The notes under the pieces are model-generated. The model was not told the origin of the DNA. It saw only the letters and a list, made by a program, of their open reading frames with translations, and did not search any database. This document shows, in pieces, positions 35,006-46,373 of a stretch of 64,000 bases of DNA. The position numbers and the translations under genes are program-made. How positions within the stretch are numbered: the first letter of the stretch is position 1; every line of letters begins with the position of its first letter. This DNA comes from Trema orientale (Eukaryota > Streptophyta > Magnoliopsida > Rosales > Cannabaceae): contig JXTC01000003.1 in NCBI GenBank assembly GCA_002914845.1, positions 3,141,828 to 3,205,827 of the forward strand, in the 5' to 3' direction.

Positions 35006-35177
35006 GGGCGCGTCTACAGTAGGGGCGCCCCTACGTAGGGCCCTGTCTATTCACCGTTGGATGGGAATCTGTATATAAATAGATTCTCCACAGATTCCCG
35101 TTATTCCCCACAGATTCCCATCCAACGATAATTAAGGCATGACCCTACGTAGGGACGCCCCTACCGTAGCCATCCCC
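35006..35177. mobile_element. Mutator-type MITE, copy 2 (172 bp)
   Basis: Same length and orientation as copy 1. I see only two differences (GGGTCCTG/GGGCCCTG and TTATTCT/TTATTCC). It has its own perfect 9-bp target duplication TTCGAATTT (34997-35005, 35178-35186). This shows it inserted independently and did not arise by local tandem duplication. Confidence 0.9.
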
Positions 35178-35186
35178 TTCGAATTT

Positions 35187-36414
35187 ATAATATTATCATA
35201 ACGATTACTAATTGGATAATAGATTTTGCAAAAAAAAAAAAAAAAAACATAATATTTCAAATTACCCATTTTTTTTTCTTTTCATGCATTAAAAAGTAAT
35301 CCAAAATGTGTTAGCTAAATTTATCATTTTGACACTCTAATATGCTAAATCTAATATTGGTACATCCTTTCGCATTAGAGATTTGAAAAAAAAAAAAAAA
35401 AATCCTAGAGTTGTTGTCAACACAATTTTTTCATGTACTTCTTAAAATAACTCTGGACAGGTAGGAAGCTTGGCCTATTTAGTAGATGAAAACATATTTC
35501 GAATATTTTATAAAAGAAAAAAAAACGAATATTGTTCAAATTCTAAGAATAGAAGGAGAAGAAGGATTGTTTAGTAATATATATATATATATATATATTT
35601 GTCGTGTCGTGGACATGAAAATAAAGAGTAAGAGGAGTAAGCGTAAGAGACAGATTAGCTGAAAAATGAGCACTAAATTAAATGAATGCAAAACCTGTCG
35701 AGTCGAGTGTCGACCGTTGCATTGCCATTGGAGCATCTAACAAAATAATTATTGGCTTTTTTTTTTAAAGAAAAAAAGAAAGGGAAAAACTGTAAAAAGC
35801 TGGAAAACAAATTAGGGAAAGCAGAGAAAGAACGTGCTTATGGACAGTGTGGGGGATCAATCTGTAGATTCTGCACCTCCCAATCCCCTTTTTAACTTTT
35901 TTTTTTCTTCATATGCCTGCCTCCTCACCTGCCTTCTATAATAACAACAATGATAATAATAATAAGTGATAATATCAATTTTATATTTTGTATTTTGATA
36001 TTTTATTCAGTTTGTATCTTTTATTTTAGTTATTATTAACATTGACCTTTAGATTTAATATTTGTTATAAATTTATACCCTGACACTAATTTAGAACAAT
36101 GAATTTACTAAGATAATTTAATAAACTTATTCTCGGATCAATTTTTATATGGTTTATTTTCAATTTTTTAAACGACATCTTGGTGAATTGACAGCTCTAA
36201 ATTAGTATCATGGTATAAATTTGTAACATATTTCAAATCTAAATGTCAGTGTTGATAATAACCAAAACAGAATGTACAATTTGAACAAAACGATAAAATA
36301 CAATATATAAAAATGATATTTTCCATTCATTTATAATAAATACTCTTTTTATTATGATAATTACAGTTAGACAATCTAATATGTAAAAAATTTACTAATT
36401 AATGCTAACAATAA
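35187..36414. other. Intergenic, no gene seen
   Basis: A-runs near 35229 and 35387, an (AT)n tract at about 35577-35598, and chance ORFs only. Confidence 0.5.
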
Positions 36415-37099
36415 GGCGGAGCCAAAGGGAGGCAAGTGGGGGCCATTTGCCCCCCTAAACTTTTTTCATTTTACAATTTAGTACTATACGAGATTTTATT
36501 TTGGATTTTAGCTCCCATTGAGATTTTTATTTCTAGTTTTGTCCGTACTATAAGATGTGAGATTTTATTTCCATTGTCCCCATAGTTTATGTCATTTTAG
36601 AGCTAAGTACAATATACGATTTTATTTTCTCTTTTAGCCCTATTGAGATTTTTATTTCTGATTTTGTCCCTACTATAAGATGTGAATTGTCACTTTAGTT
36701 CCCAACTTAATGCTGTAATTTTAACTTTCATTTTTTATTAAATTTTCTTTACCTTGAAGGGGAAATTGGGATTGAGGAAGAATCTCTTTGTTTTCATTGA
36801 CTACAAGTCTCAACACTAGTGAAAAAAGACAGACAAATAAAATATAAAATAAATCTTATATCGTGTATTTTATCCCCTACACTTTTTCGTTTTAGTTAAA
36901 AATTTGATTAGTTGTAATTTTGTATGTTAATAAATATTTTATAGATGTGAAAATTTCATCTTTGATAACATGACACATGATGTGTTCTTTAATTGTCATC
37001 TAAAGATATTAATATAAAATTCAAATATTTTTTTTTTGGTATTATTATTATATTAAAAATTAGTCTTTACCCTCGCTAAAAAAAATTCCTGGCTCCGCC
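36415..37099. mobile_element. Element bounded by GGCGGAGCCA / TGGCTCCGCC inverted repeats
   Basis: Perfect 10-bp inverted ends at 36415-36424 and 37090-37099. Inside, a unit of about 120 bp (GAGATTTTTATTTCT.. TTTTGTCC.TACTATAAGATG) is duplicated at about 36480-36565 and 36602-36690. No target duplication was found, so these ends may be internal to a larger element. Similar GGAGCCA ends are common in plant repeats of several classes. Confidence 0.45.
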
Positions 37100-40000
37100 A
37101 TTGGCCTAGCATACATTTTTTTGAGTTTGCTTCAAGTCCTTACATGTTATAATTTTATTTTATTTTTTAACTATTTTGGTTCAAATATTGTTTGCTTTTA
37201 CTTACAAATGTGTTTTTATTTTCCCTCTTAACTGCAATTATTCAACTCGTCACCTACTAAACGTTATGCTAAATTTAAGCGGTTATGAGAGAATACGTAA
37301 ATTTAAGGTTATCCTAAATTCAGCTTAGGATTGAAGACAATTTTTTTACAAAGAAATATTAGTATTTTTGCATTACTGTATGACATAGATGCAATTATCT
37401 ATTAGATTCTAATAAACGTTACTCTTTGCATTATGAGATTCTGCGTTTCTCGTGAGTGATAAAGAAGTCTGATGAGAAATATTCATTTGTATATTTCTAA
37501 AAATTGAAAAAAGATAACATCTTTCACTAGTTTGCAAAATTTGGTGATATGACTACAATATAGGTAAAAGTTGTATTTCGTTGTAAGATAAACACTATTT
37601 TTTTTATCCCCTAATCTCATTTTTTGTCAAGTGAATTTTACTATAAACGATGATATTATTAAAATTTCTTATTAAATAATAAAATCTACATATGGAACAA
37701 AGTAGAGGGAAAAAAATGTACTTAGTAGTACCTCCTTCAAGCCATTTCGTTATAATCTAACAAAAAACTAATAGTATTCTTAAGTCTTCTTTATCTTTAA
37801 TGAAGAATTTTCGTTTTTAAACTCATTAGTCATTATGTATCTCTTGCAATGTGAAACACCAACATGTAAAAGGATCATGTTATATCATAAGATGTTAATT
37901 ATTATCACGTGAGATATGGTCTCGACTGGAGAGGGAATAGGGCGGAGGGTAGGCCCTGTTAGTATTATTCCCAATGGTGTCGTTACGTTGGTCAAACGTC
38001 AAAACGTGAGCTTAAGATTATTATTGAATTGTAAAAATATATAATGAATTCTTTTTTTGGGTGTGTACAGTGTTGGGGACATGTGAAACTGCTTTAGGGT
38101 CACATCATCGTATCTGGCTCTGTGTATGTGTATATGCCTGTATAATATATATTATATAAAATACAATATAATATATGTTTCTCCTCCACTTGTGCTTCCT
38201 CCCAAGGCCCCCAAACCATTCCATATCCCCTACCCTTTTCTACGTCCCTTTTTTTTTTTTTTTTTTGGATAAGTGTTCGTCCTTCTCTTGGCATATTCAC
38301 ATTTTTTTTGTGTTCCAAATTATATATTTTTCTTAAAGTAACAGAGAAACAATAGAAAAGATAGGGACATGAGTGGGCCCACGTTGCTGCGTTTTGCCAC
38401 TCATCGTGATGCGCACGGTAACTTTAGGCGATTAGAGAAAAATTAAGAAAAGAAGAATTAAAAAATCCTTGTCGTTATTTTCTTTATAAATACGAACATT
38501 ACTTCTGGTCCAAAATGTAAATAGCGGTTTATAAATTATACTCTAACTCCTTATAATTTTGCTATTAGTCAAATATATAAATTTATAATGCACTGGGAAA
38601 GCGTATGAGTATGACAAAGACAATCAATACAGTCAAACCACATCATTTTTGGACCTATCAATTCTTGCTATACTGCTGGAAATAGACCATCTATAATTCC
38701 ATAGATTTGCACACAAATATGAATAAAAATGCATCAAAAGTTCACTTATTTACGAGTAGAGATAGATCTGTTTGACATGATTTTAAGAAACTTCTTTTAT
38801 GACTTTAATTTTTCTTCTTTTATGCATAAAAGTATAAGTAAAAGCTATCTCAAACGGTCCATAGATAATTTAAAAGAGAAGAGATAGAATTATCTCAAGG
38901 TTTTTATTACCCAAAGCCCGCCTTTAGTAATCAAGAAAGAAATAAAGAATCCGAATGTAAATCGTGGCATTTAATATTCCGAAATGTGATATAATAATAG
39001 TATTTTATTAGAAAAAAGGATATATGCAGAGCAAAATAGATAATTATAGGTAAATATATAGGATTAATATGACTAATTATGCTACTATCATTCCCATACG
39101 AATACATGTGAGTGGTTTTTGTATTCTCTATTTTAAGTTCGAACTCGATAATAGTGGATGCCCAACTACCTGCAATCGTAGGTTATGTTGTTATCATAGA
39201 TGGATGTCGCAGGATAAATTATGTTTTTTTTTTTTGTTTTGTTTTTTTCTCTTTCCCTTGTTTTATGAGTAATTTATGTCGTAGATGAAATAAATCAATT
39301 GATTGTGTTGTATGTAAAAAGATGTCATATAGATTTTTTTTTTTTTTTTGGTTTGAAAAAAGATGTCGTATAAAGATAGTTGTCGTATGCAGAAAAGTAT
39401 AGTGGAGCCCAGAATGGCAAAGGCCTGAGCCCATATCATAAGAGGTCTGTTGGGCTTCTAGGAAATGAACGCAGCCCAGAGGTTTTAGCCGACGATGAGG
39501 ATTTACCTCATCGGGTATGACATGATTTCGTTCGTAAGGTAGTCGTTATAGAAATATTGACCTTTTTTGTGGAGGATTTTCGAACACCCTCTTTTAACTC
39601 TTTCCACCCCTCATTTACTGATTATTAAAATATAAAAATAATCTTAAATGAAATGACTGACATAAATAAAATTAAAGATCCTGAATCTCTGTCTTTTTTT
39701 TTCTTCTTCAAAGACCCCTTAAACAACAAATCATTATAAAAAAAATTCTTAAGCAGTCAATTTATTTTTTGTTAAATTCATTAAAAAAAAGTTATTTTTA
39801 GGCATTTTTATAGTTATACAAAAAAAAAAATTATGAATTCTCAATTCCAAATATCTATATCGAGAACTCTAACTCTTTTAATAGTTTTCAAGAACCCTAA
39901 AAAATATTCAAGACTTTTTTACTCTTCTTTTTTTTTTTTTCAAAGTCTCACTTTCTTATTTACTCTTAAGAACCCTAAAAAGTACTCCAAAATCCTAAGA

Positions 40001-40470
40001 AATAATTCAAGAAACTCTATCTTTCTCTGGTTCTTAAGAATCCAAAAAAAATTAATTCAAGAACTCTATCTTACTAGAAGAAATATAAAATGATTAGTAT
40101 TTCGAATCCCAAAAGTTGTCCCTCTATCTTGATTATAAGGCAAATTTTTATCAAGAAAGAAAAATATTGAAGAAGATCAAGACAAAAAATTGGGAAATTT
40201 TTAAAACTAATATGTGGCAAAAGATTTTTTTTTTTTTTTAGTGATGACTAGTTTGGAATAAGAAAGATTAAGAAGGGCTGTGTCAAGAAAATACTTAATT
40301 ATTAAATTTTAAAGAGGAGTTTACTAAGATGAGGGGTTGGGAGAGAAAAAAGAGGTATAACAATAGAGCCGCCCTTTTCGTATATGAGATATTGTTGTTA
40401 TTTATATTTCTAATTATATTTTACAAGTAATTAATAAAATTCATAAAATCACCCGCAATATATATTTTCT
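37100..40470. other. Intergenic, no gene seen
   Basis: About 3.4 kb of AT-rich DNA with T-runs (38250-38266, 39222-39250, 39333-39349) and only chance ORFs. A patch at 39400-39480 has several GCCCA/TGGGC motifs, as found in some plant promoters, but no gene follows within reach. Confidence 0.45.
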
Positions 40471-40474
40471 TAAG

Positions 40475-40845
40475 CTATGTTTAGTAGGAAGGAAGAGGAG
40501 AGTACTTTTTCTTATTACATATTTGGTATAACAAGAACGAGATGAGATTAAAATCCTCTCCAAATAGGATAAATAAAGGGAAGGAATGTTGTATGATAAC
40601 TACTCTGTTACTTTATTGTGAAGCTCAGGAATGTTGTATGATAACTACTCTGTTACTTTATTGTGAAGCTCCTTTCTAAAATCTATCCGATTAGGAAGAG
40701 AGCGAAAATTAGTGAAATTGAAAATTTAAATTCAATACTTAATCTCTTTATTTCTAAAATCTTTCCAACTAAATAGTTAATATACCTTAAATACATCAAT
40801 TAATTTTCTTACTCCTCTCTTTTCCTTTTTTTCCTCCTACCATAC
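40475..40845. repeat. Probable fold-back element containing a perfect 45-bp tandem duplication
   Basis: TTTAGTAGGAAGGAAGAGGAG at the left pairs imperfectly with CTCCTCTC...CCTCCTACCA at the right. Inside, the 45-bp unit beginning AGGAATGTTGTATGATAACT occurs twice with no differences (40582-40626, 40627-40671). Confidence 0.6.
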
Positions 40846-41440
40846 ACACTTTTAGAGACGAAACGTTACTCCTATATTCAATATAGGGATGTTATCAGGG
40901 GCGGGATGGGACCGATTTTATGTTTACCCTCTCTTTCTCCGTTATTATTTTACTGTATCATCCCCGCATCATTCACTATTTAATTTGGTGCAGGACAATG
41001 TCGAGGAATCTCCATTAGGGATCAATTTTCCCATTAGTATATCGGGATCCTTGATTAGAATCATCATCTTGGATTAATTAAACAATCCTATATTGGTTCA
41101 AATCTTTTAAAAGTCTAAATACATCACCAAAAAAAATATAAATTAAAGTTAACTTTATTGAAAACTCCAATTTTAGCTCAAATTCGTTGAAATTATAATT
41201 TAATAACAGACTTAAATAATTACAAATATATTTAAATAAAGTGATAGCATGTTAAAGTTGTCAAATGTAAAATATTTAATACCAAAATCATATAGCATAT
41301 CATTCATTCAAAAAAATACCACAATCCCAAATACTTAAACTTAAATAATATTAGTATATGACTATATATTATTATTATTTTTTTTAAAAATTCTACTTGA
41401 ATTATTATTATATAAAAAAATAGAAATTAATTTATATATA
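40846..41440. other. Intergenic, no gene seen
   Basis: AT-rich DNA, with a GC-richer patch near 40897-40990 that carries no gene feature. Confidence 0.45.
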
Positions 41441-41445
41441 ATCGT

Positions 41446-41530
41446 GGCGAGATCGGTGTAGGTCAATCAATCCCAAGCCTGTTTCAAGGCGGGATCAGTG
41501 CGGAGCAATTAATCCCAAGCCTTTTCGGCC
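41446..41530. repeat. Diverged tandem duplication, period 42 bp
   Basis: GGCG(A/G)GATC(G/A)GTG.. followed by CAAT(C/T)AATCCCAAGCCT appears at 41446 and again at 41488. Non-coding. Confidence 0.65.
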
Positions 41531-41947
41531 CGGCTAAATATTAAATAAGAAATCTTTGTCTTATGCCCACACATTTATAACAGTGAAAATCCACCATGTT
41601 TGAGCCGATGCACCGCACACATTTAGTGAAATTGACATCTTTAATTCAATCTATGACTTTAGAATAAATCAACATGTAAGTTGTCACAGCGAAAAAAAAA
41701 AAAAAAAAGAAAAAGCATAAAGTATTATAGATATAGTACGTGACGTGTCATCTAATTTGCGCGGGAACCGGATAGGGAAGTTCGATTACTGGTCGCTTTG
41801 CTTTTTATTATACGATTCTACTGGTAGAGCCGGTGTCCTGTTATCCCCATCTGCCATTAATGAGCTTCGAGGCTCCAGCAAGATCAGCTTGCTTGGGTTG
41901 ATCTACCCTTATCCCAATTCGTACTTCGTCGCCATCGCCGTGTTTTG

Positions 41948-42188
41948 ATGCATAATACCACTATTAGGGTTGCGGTTCTGGGAACTGGAAGTAAGAATTC
42001 TCTACTTATTTTCCCATTGTTCATTCATTTCCATACAAAAACTCTATTATTTTAGTTCTGATTTTCTTTTCAAAAAATAAAAATTTAGTTTCAGGAGCCG
42101 TTTCTGCCTCAATTCTCGCTCGAAATGGGGTATCTGTTACCTTGTTCGAATCTGCTAGAGGCCCCGGTGGCCGCATGTCCCAACGAAG

Positions 42189-42226
<38 letters not shown>

Positions 42227-42370
42227 AAATTTAGATGACTCAAGAATAAGAATTTCAAGATTATGCCAATTACAATATTTGAAATATGGGTTTTGGTCTG
42301 GAGGTTGTGTAGTTGAATCTAAAGGGAAATGTGTGTGTGTGTGTGTAAATGGATTTGAATCACTGAATTA

Positions 42371-42410
<40 letters not shown>

Positions 42411-42429
42411 GATTTGAATCACTGAATTA

Positions 42430-42465
<36 letters not shown>

Positions 42466-45400
42466 TGGAATGAATCAGTTCATTTATTTAAATCTTTGGA
42501 AAGAGGGTCTTTGAATTTTCATGCTCTTTGCAGATTTAAGAGAAGAATATGTGTATGTATGTGATTTGCATTGGAGGTAGAAGTTATGAGTATAGAGTTA
42601 AGACTTTTGATTTCCCACCCCCCTTACTTTATTGCTTAAAGCAGAGAAGTAAGTGATGATGGGAAGGAGTTATTATTCGATCATGGTGCTCCATTTTTCA
42701 CTGCCAGCAACACTGAGGTACTGGGCCTTGTTCAGGAGTGGGAGGCTAGAGGACTTGTAGCTGAGTGGAAGGAGAACTTTGGGTCCTTTGATTGTACCTC
42801 CAGCAAGTTCATTGACATAGAACAGGTTTACATGTATTGCTTTTATTTTCATTACAATAAAATCTCAAGCAATATATTATCATTTTTCCAATTGATGTAA
42901 TTCCTAGAAAATTGAGATATACTAGTAAAGCACCAACTTTGATTGCCAGAAAATAATGGTAGCAACTAACATGTAAACTTACAAGGAAATTTCTTTTGCT
43001 TTAATGCTAATCGTGCCTTATATCTAAAATGAAGTGCATCTAATGTTTGTTAACATAAAGCTTTTTCCATGCGCTCATATTCCAAAATTTGCCGCTGTTT
43101 GGGATGTAGCTTTTCTGAATATCAATATCTGTATATTATGTAGGACCAGGTAAGTAAAAGATATGTTGGTGTTCCAGGAATGAATTCTATATGCAAAGCA
43201 TTATGCCGTGAGCCTGGTATGTGTGGACTGATCAACCATTTCTATCGAATAATTCTGTATTTAAGGTTCAGTCTCACTATTTTCATTAATTTTCATAGGA
43301 GTGGAAGCTAAGTTTGGGACAAGTGTTGGGAAATTGGAATGGCTACAAAATGAAGATTTATGGATGTTGACTGGCTTGGATGGACAGAATCTTGGCCAGT
43401 TTAATGGGGTAGTAGCATCAGATAAAAACATTGTTTCACCCCGGTTTACAAGTGTAACAGGACGACCACCCCCTCTTGGTATGATCTAATTTTCGTGTGT
43501 CTTTTAGTTGAAATGTTTATCTAGTAATGTATTTTTCATTTGGTAATTAAGGACAGTACGTTTATGTGGGAGTTCTTACAAAAAAGAAATGTATGTTTAT
43601 GTGGAAGTGTGATAAAGCTTCTCAAATGTTGTGCTATATTTCCTTCTAGTGGACTAGATTGCTGATCTTGTTGTCTTGATTAACAGCCAAATGCTTCTTA
43701 GAGCCTTCATCCCAACATTCCCATATACCAAACATGTATTAGTTGTTGCCCAAGTTTATCAAACCGTAGAGATGGAGGAGAAAAAGTTGGAAGTTTCATT
43801 TAGAAAAGTGTAAAATGCTAACTTCGGGTGAGTGAATCAAGTAAAGCCTCTTCTTTGCAAACCACGTCCCTTGTACTTGACCCTTTATTTTTGCTTTTGT
43901 GCCGATATTAGATGGCCCTTTATTTTAGCTTTGAACAATAATGTTTGGTTACATAATTAGCAGGTTAATATTTACAATTCGAGCTAGTTATTTTTTTTTT
44001 TCCATAAAATCTTATTTCTAGAAACGGAGGACTTTTAATTTTCAGTAAATGTAATTAGCTGTAGATTAACCTAACTATAACATGAAACAGTCAAGTTGTT
44101 ACATTGCTTGAAACCTTTAGTATAACATGATTTGTTTCTTTAATGGCTAACTGATTCAGATCTACGAAGACCATTAATTGGCTCTATATATAAATAAACC
44201 TCGTGCCCTTTTCCTTTAATTTTTCCGAACGAGGGCAAATTGTAGCTCTCTTTTTGCCTTTATGTTCTTTAAAGAGGTTTATCTCATGTCGAAGGAGGTC
44301 ATTTTGATGACATACACTAAATAGGAAGAGCCATAAGATGTAAGCTCTGATAAACTCTGGTCGACTGTCAAGTAGCTGATAAGGATTTGTTTTTGTCTCT
44401 TTATTTCATCTTGAATGGACTCGAAAAGTTTGCTACGTATTTTACTATAATGGTGGTGCATGTATTCTATGTCAGAGGCATAAGTGAAAAAAAGATGTTT
44501 TGTTGTTTCATTTTTTTTTTTCTCACCAGTGTTAGTTTTGTTAATTGGGCCTGGCATTATTGGTAAAAATCCATAAGTCCATACTTATTGTTTGTCTTTA
44601 TAGATTTGAAGTTGGTTCCAGAGATGGCCGAAAAGTTGCAAGACATTCCCGTTCACCCTTGTTTTGCTCTCATGCTAGCATTTGTGGAGCCTTTATCTTC
44701 AGTAAGATAGTTAATCATGCAAGTCCTCAACAAACTATTTCAATTATGCTTTGAGTACAGTGGATCTCTACTGCCCTAATATCCTATATTTAATTGTCTT
44801 TGAGTTTGTACGTGGTTGACTATGTGCCTAATCTATAATCCAGATACCCTACAAAGGCTTCTCAATAAAAAATTCTGAAGTTTTAAGCTGGGCTCATTGT
44901 GACAGCAGCAAGCCCGGGCGTTCTGCTACTAGGTATTTATTAACTATACATGAAGTGTAGGTTTTAAAATTACTGTTACTAGTAATTATGGTAGTAGCAC
45001 TCCTACAATATCTCGTGTTCTTTCCATGCAGTGAGCGATGGATATTGCATTCAACAGAGGAGTATGCTCAGAGTATAATCTCTCAAACTGGACTTCAGAA
45101 GCCTTCGGATGCAATATTGAGAAGAGTTTCTGAAGAACTACTTCAAGCATTCCAAAGCACAGGAATTAATACTTCTCAGCTCTTTTATAAGAAAGCTCAT
45201 AGATGGTCAGTGCTTATCCTAGTGCCCTAATTTTTTCTAGCTAATTCTCAGATAATATACAAATATATGAAGAATTTATTTAGTGTTAACCAGTGTGCTA
45301 AGCACAGAAAAGCCAGCATAAAGCTACACAATGTGCTTGCTTACTCTAGAATGAAATATGGCAGAGTTAGATGGTGAAACTGAAAAAAGTTGTTCAAACC

Positions 45401-46129
45401 TAAGTGGTCGTCAGATACATTACTCAAGTAAAGCTTGACGTCAATATGTTGATTTGCATAATGTTGAACTATTTGTAGACGAATAGAATGGACCACATTT
45501 ATTTTATGGGTACATGGCTAGAATCATTTCCAAGTATTATATAACATTGAAATAATATTGATCCTTTACACTGTTTTGCCACGTTCATTCTTGCATCTGC
45601 TTTCCTTGCACTCTGTATTTTGAAAATTTTGGTTTTTTCGTCACTTTGACCGCAACATATTATTATTTCTTTCTCACGTTTCAATATGCATTTCCTAGAT
45701 TTTCCCTTGATTGAGAACCCATCATTACTCTTTTCTTGGATCATTAGGAACTTCACCAGATAGTTATTAGCTGCTTTATGAGTTATGTTTTACATTCCGA
45801 AAACAGAGATTCGTGTTCCATATTCCCTATTACTATAAAGATTTGTCAAATAAAGAGCCTCATCAAAACAAAATAAGAATTATCTGAATTCATCTTGCCA
45901 TTTTTGTAATCTTGTAAAGCTAATCTTGTGCTCTTGGTGTTCTTGTGTTTGTAGGGGAAGCGCCTTTCCAGCTACAAGCATAGCAAGAGAGGAGAAATGC
46001 CTTTGGGATAAGAAGAAGAGGCTTGCCATATGTGGGGACTTTTGTGTTAGTCCGAATGTAGAGGGTGCAATAATTAGTGGCATGGCTGCAGCCTCAAAAT
46101 TAAAGGAGATAGTCCTTAGCTGCTTATAG
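41948..46129 (+). CDS. Renalase-like FAD/NAD(P)-binding oxidoreductase, nine coding exons
   Basis: Coding exons are 41948-41990, 42089-42188, 42645-42825, 43144-43216, 43299-43478, 44604-44701, 44844-44932, 45032-45205 and 45955-46129, all with GT-AG introns in phase (1,113 nt, 370 aa). Exon 1-2 joining gives VLGTGISGAV, the GxGxxG nucleotide-binding motif at residues 12-17, followed by LFESARGPGGRMSQRR. The C-terminus has LAICGDF...EGAIISGMAAA, the second FAD-contacting region. This is the renalase-type amine oxidase-like flavoprotein family; the Arabidopsis relative is, from memory, At3g04650. Animal renalase oxidises abnormal dihydronicotinamide isomers; the plant role is not established. 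The relative is longer at its N-terminus and plastid-predicted. Here the frame is open upstream only to 41864 without an ATG, so an unseen 5' exon may add a transit peptide. Intron 2 (42189-42644) has long CT and GT microsatellites. Confidence 0.87.
42189..42475 (+). repeat. CT and GT microsatellites in intron 2 of the renalase-like gene
   Basis: A (CT)n run of about 34 bases starts right at the donor site (42190-42224). Three (GT)n runs follow at about 42330-42346, 42370-42405 and 42431-42463. The last two are separated by a repeated 27-bp unit, ATGGATTTGAATCACTGAATT, so repeat growth and a local duplication are combined. Confidence 0.9.
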
Positions 46130-46155
46130 TGATATATATATATATATATATATAT

Positions 46156-46359
46156 GGGTTTGGTTTAAATGGTTACAACAATATTTACCTATGGATGGTT
46201 ACAATGGTTTAAGCCGTTAGATCTATATCCTACGGTGGTGATTAGTTTGGTGGCTGGCCAAAAATATTTAATGCTGACCAAAAAAATTTAATGCTATCAC
46301 TATTTTTTTAAGTACCCATCCATGGTCACAAAAAAATTGTAACCATTGAGAAGTCTTCC
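46156..46359. mobile_element. MITE just behind the renalase-like gene (about 204 bp)
   Basis: The ends are imperfect inverted repeats of about 48 bp: ATGGTTACAA..ATTTACC..TGGATGGTTAC at the left, and the complement AATGGTTACAAT..GTGACCATGGATGGGTAC from the right. AT-repeats on both sides hide any target duplication. It begins 26 bases after the stop codon and may therefore be part of the 3' UTR. Confidence 0.65.
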
Positions 46360-46373
46360 ATATATATATATAT

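Noticed and set aside
39110-39240. B-box-like AGTTCGAACTC followed by a T-run, as in a SINE
   Set aside because: No A-box at a suitable distance and no target duplication were found.
39400-39480. Cluster of GCCCA/TGGGC motifs suggesting a promoter
   Set aside because: No coding sequence, TATA box or exon follows within 2 kb on either strand.
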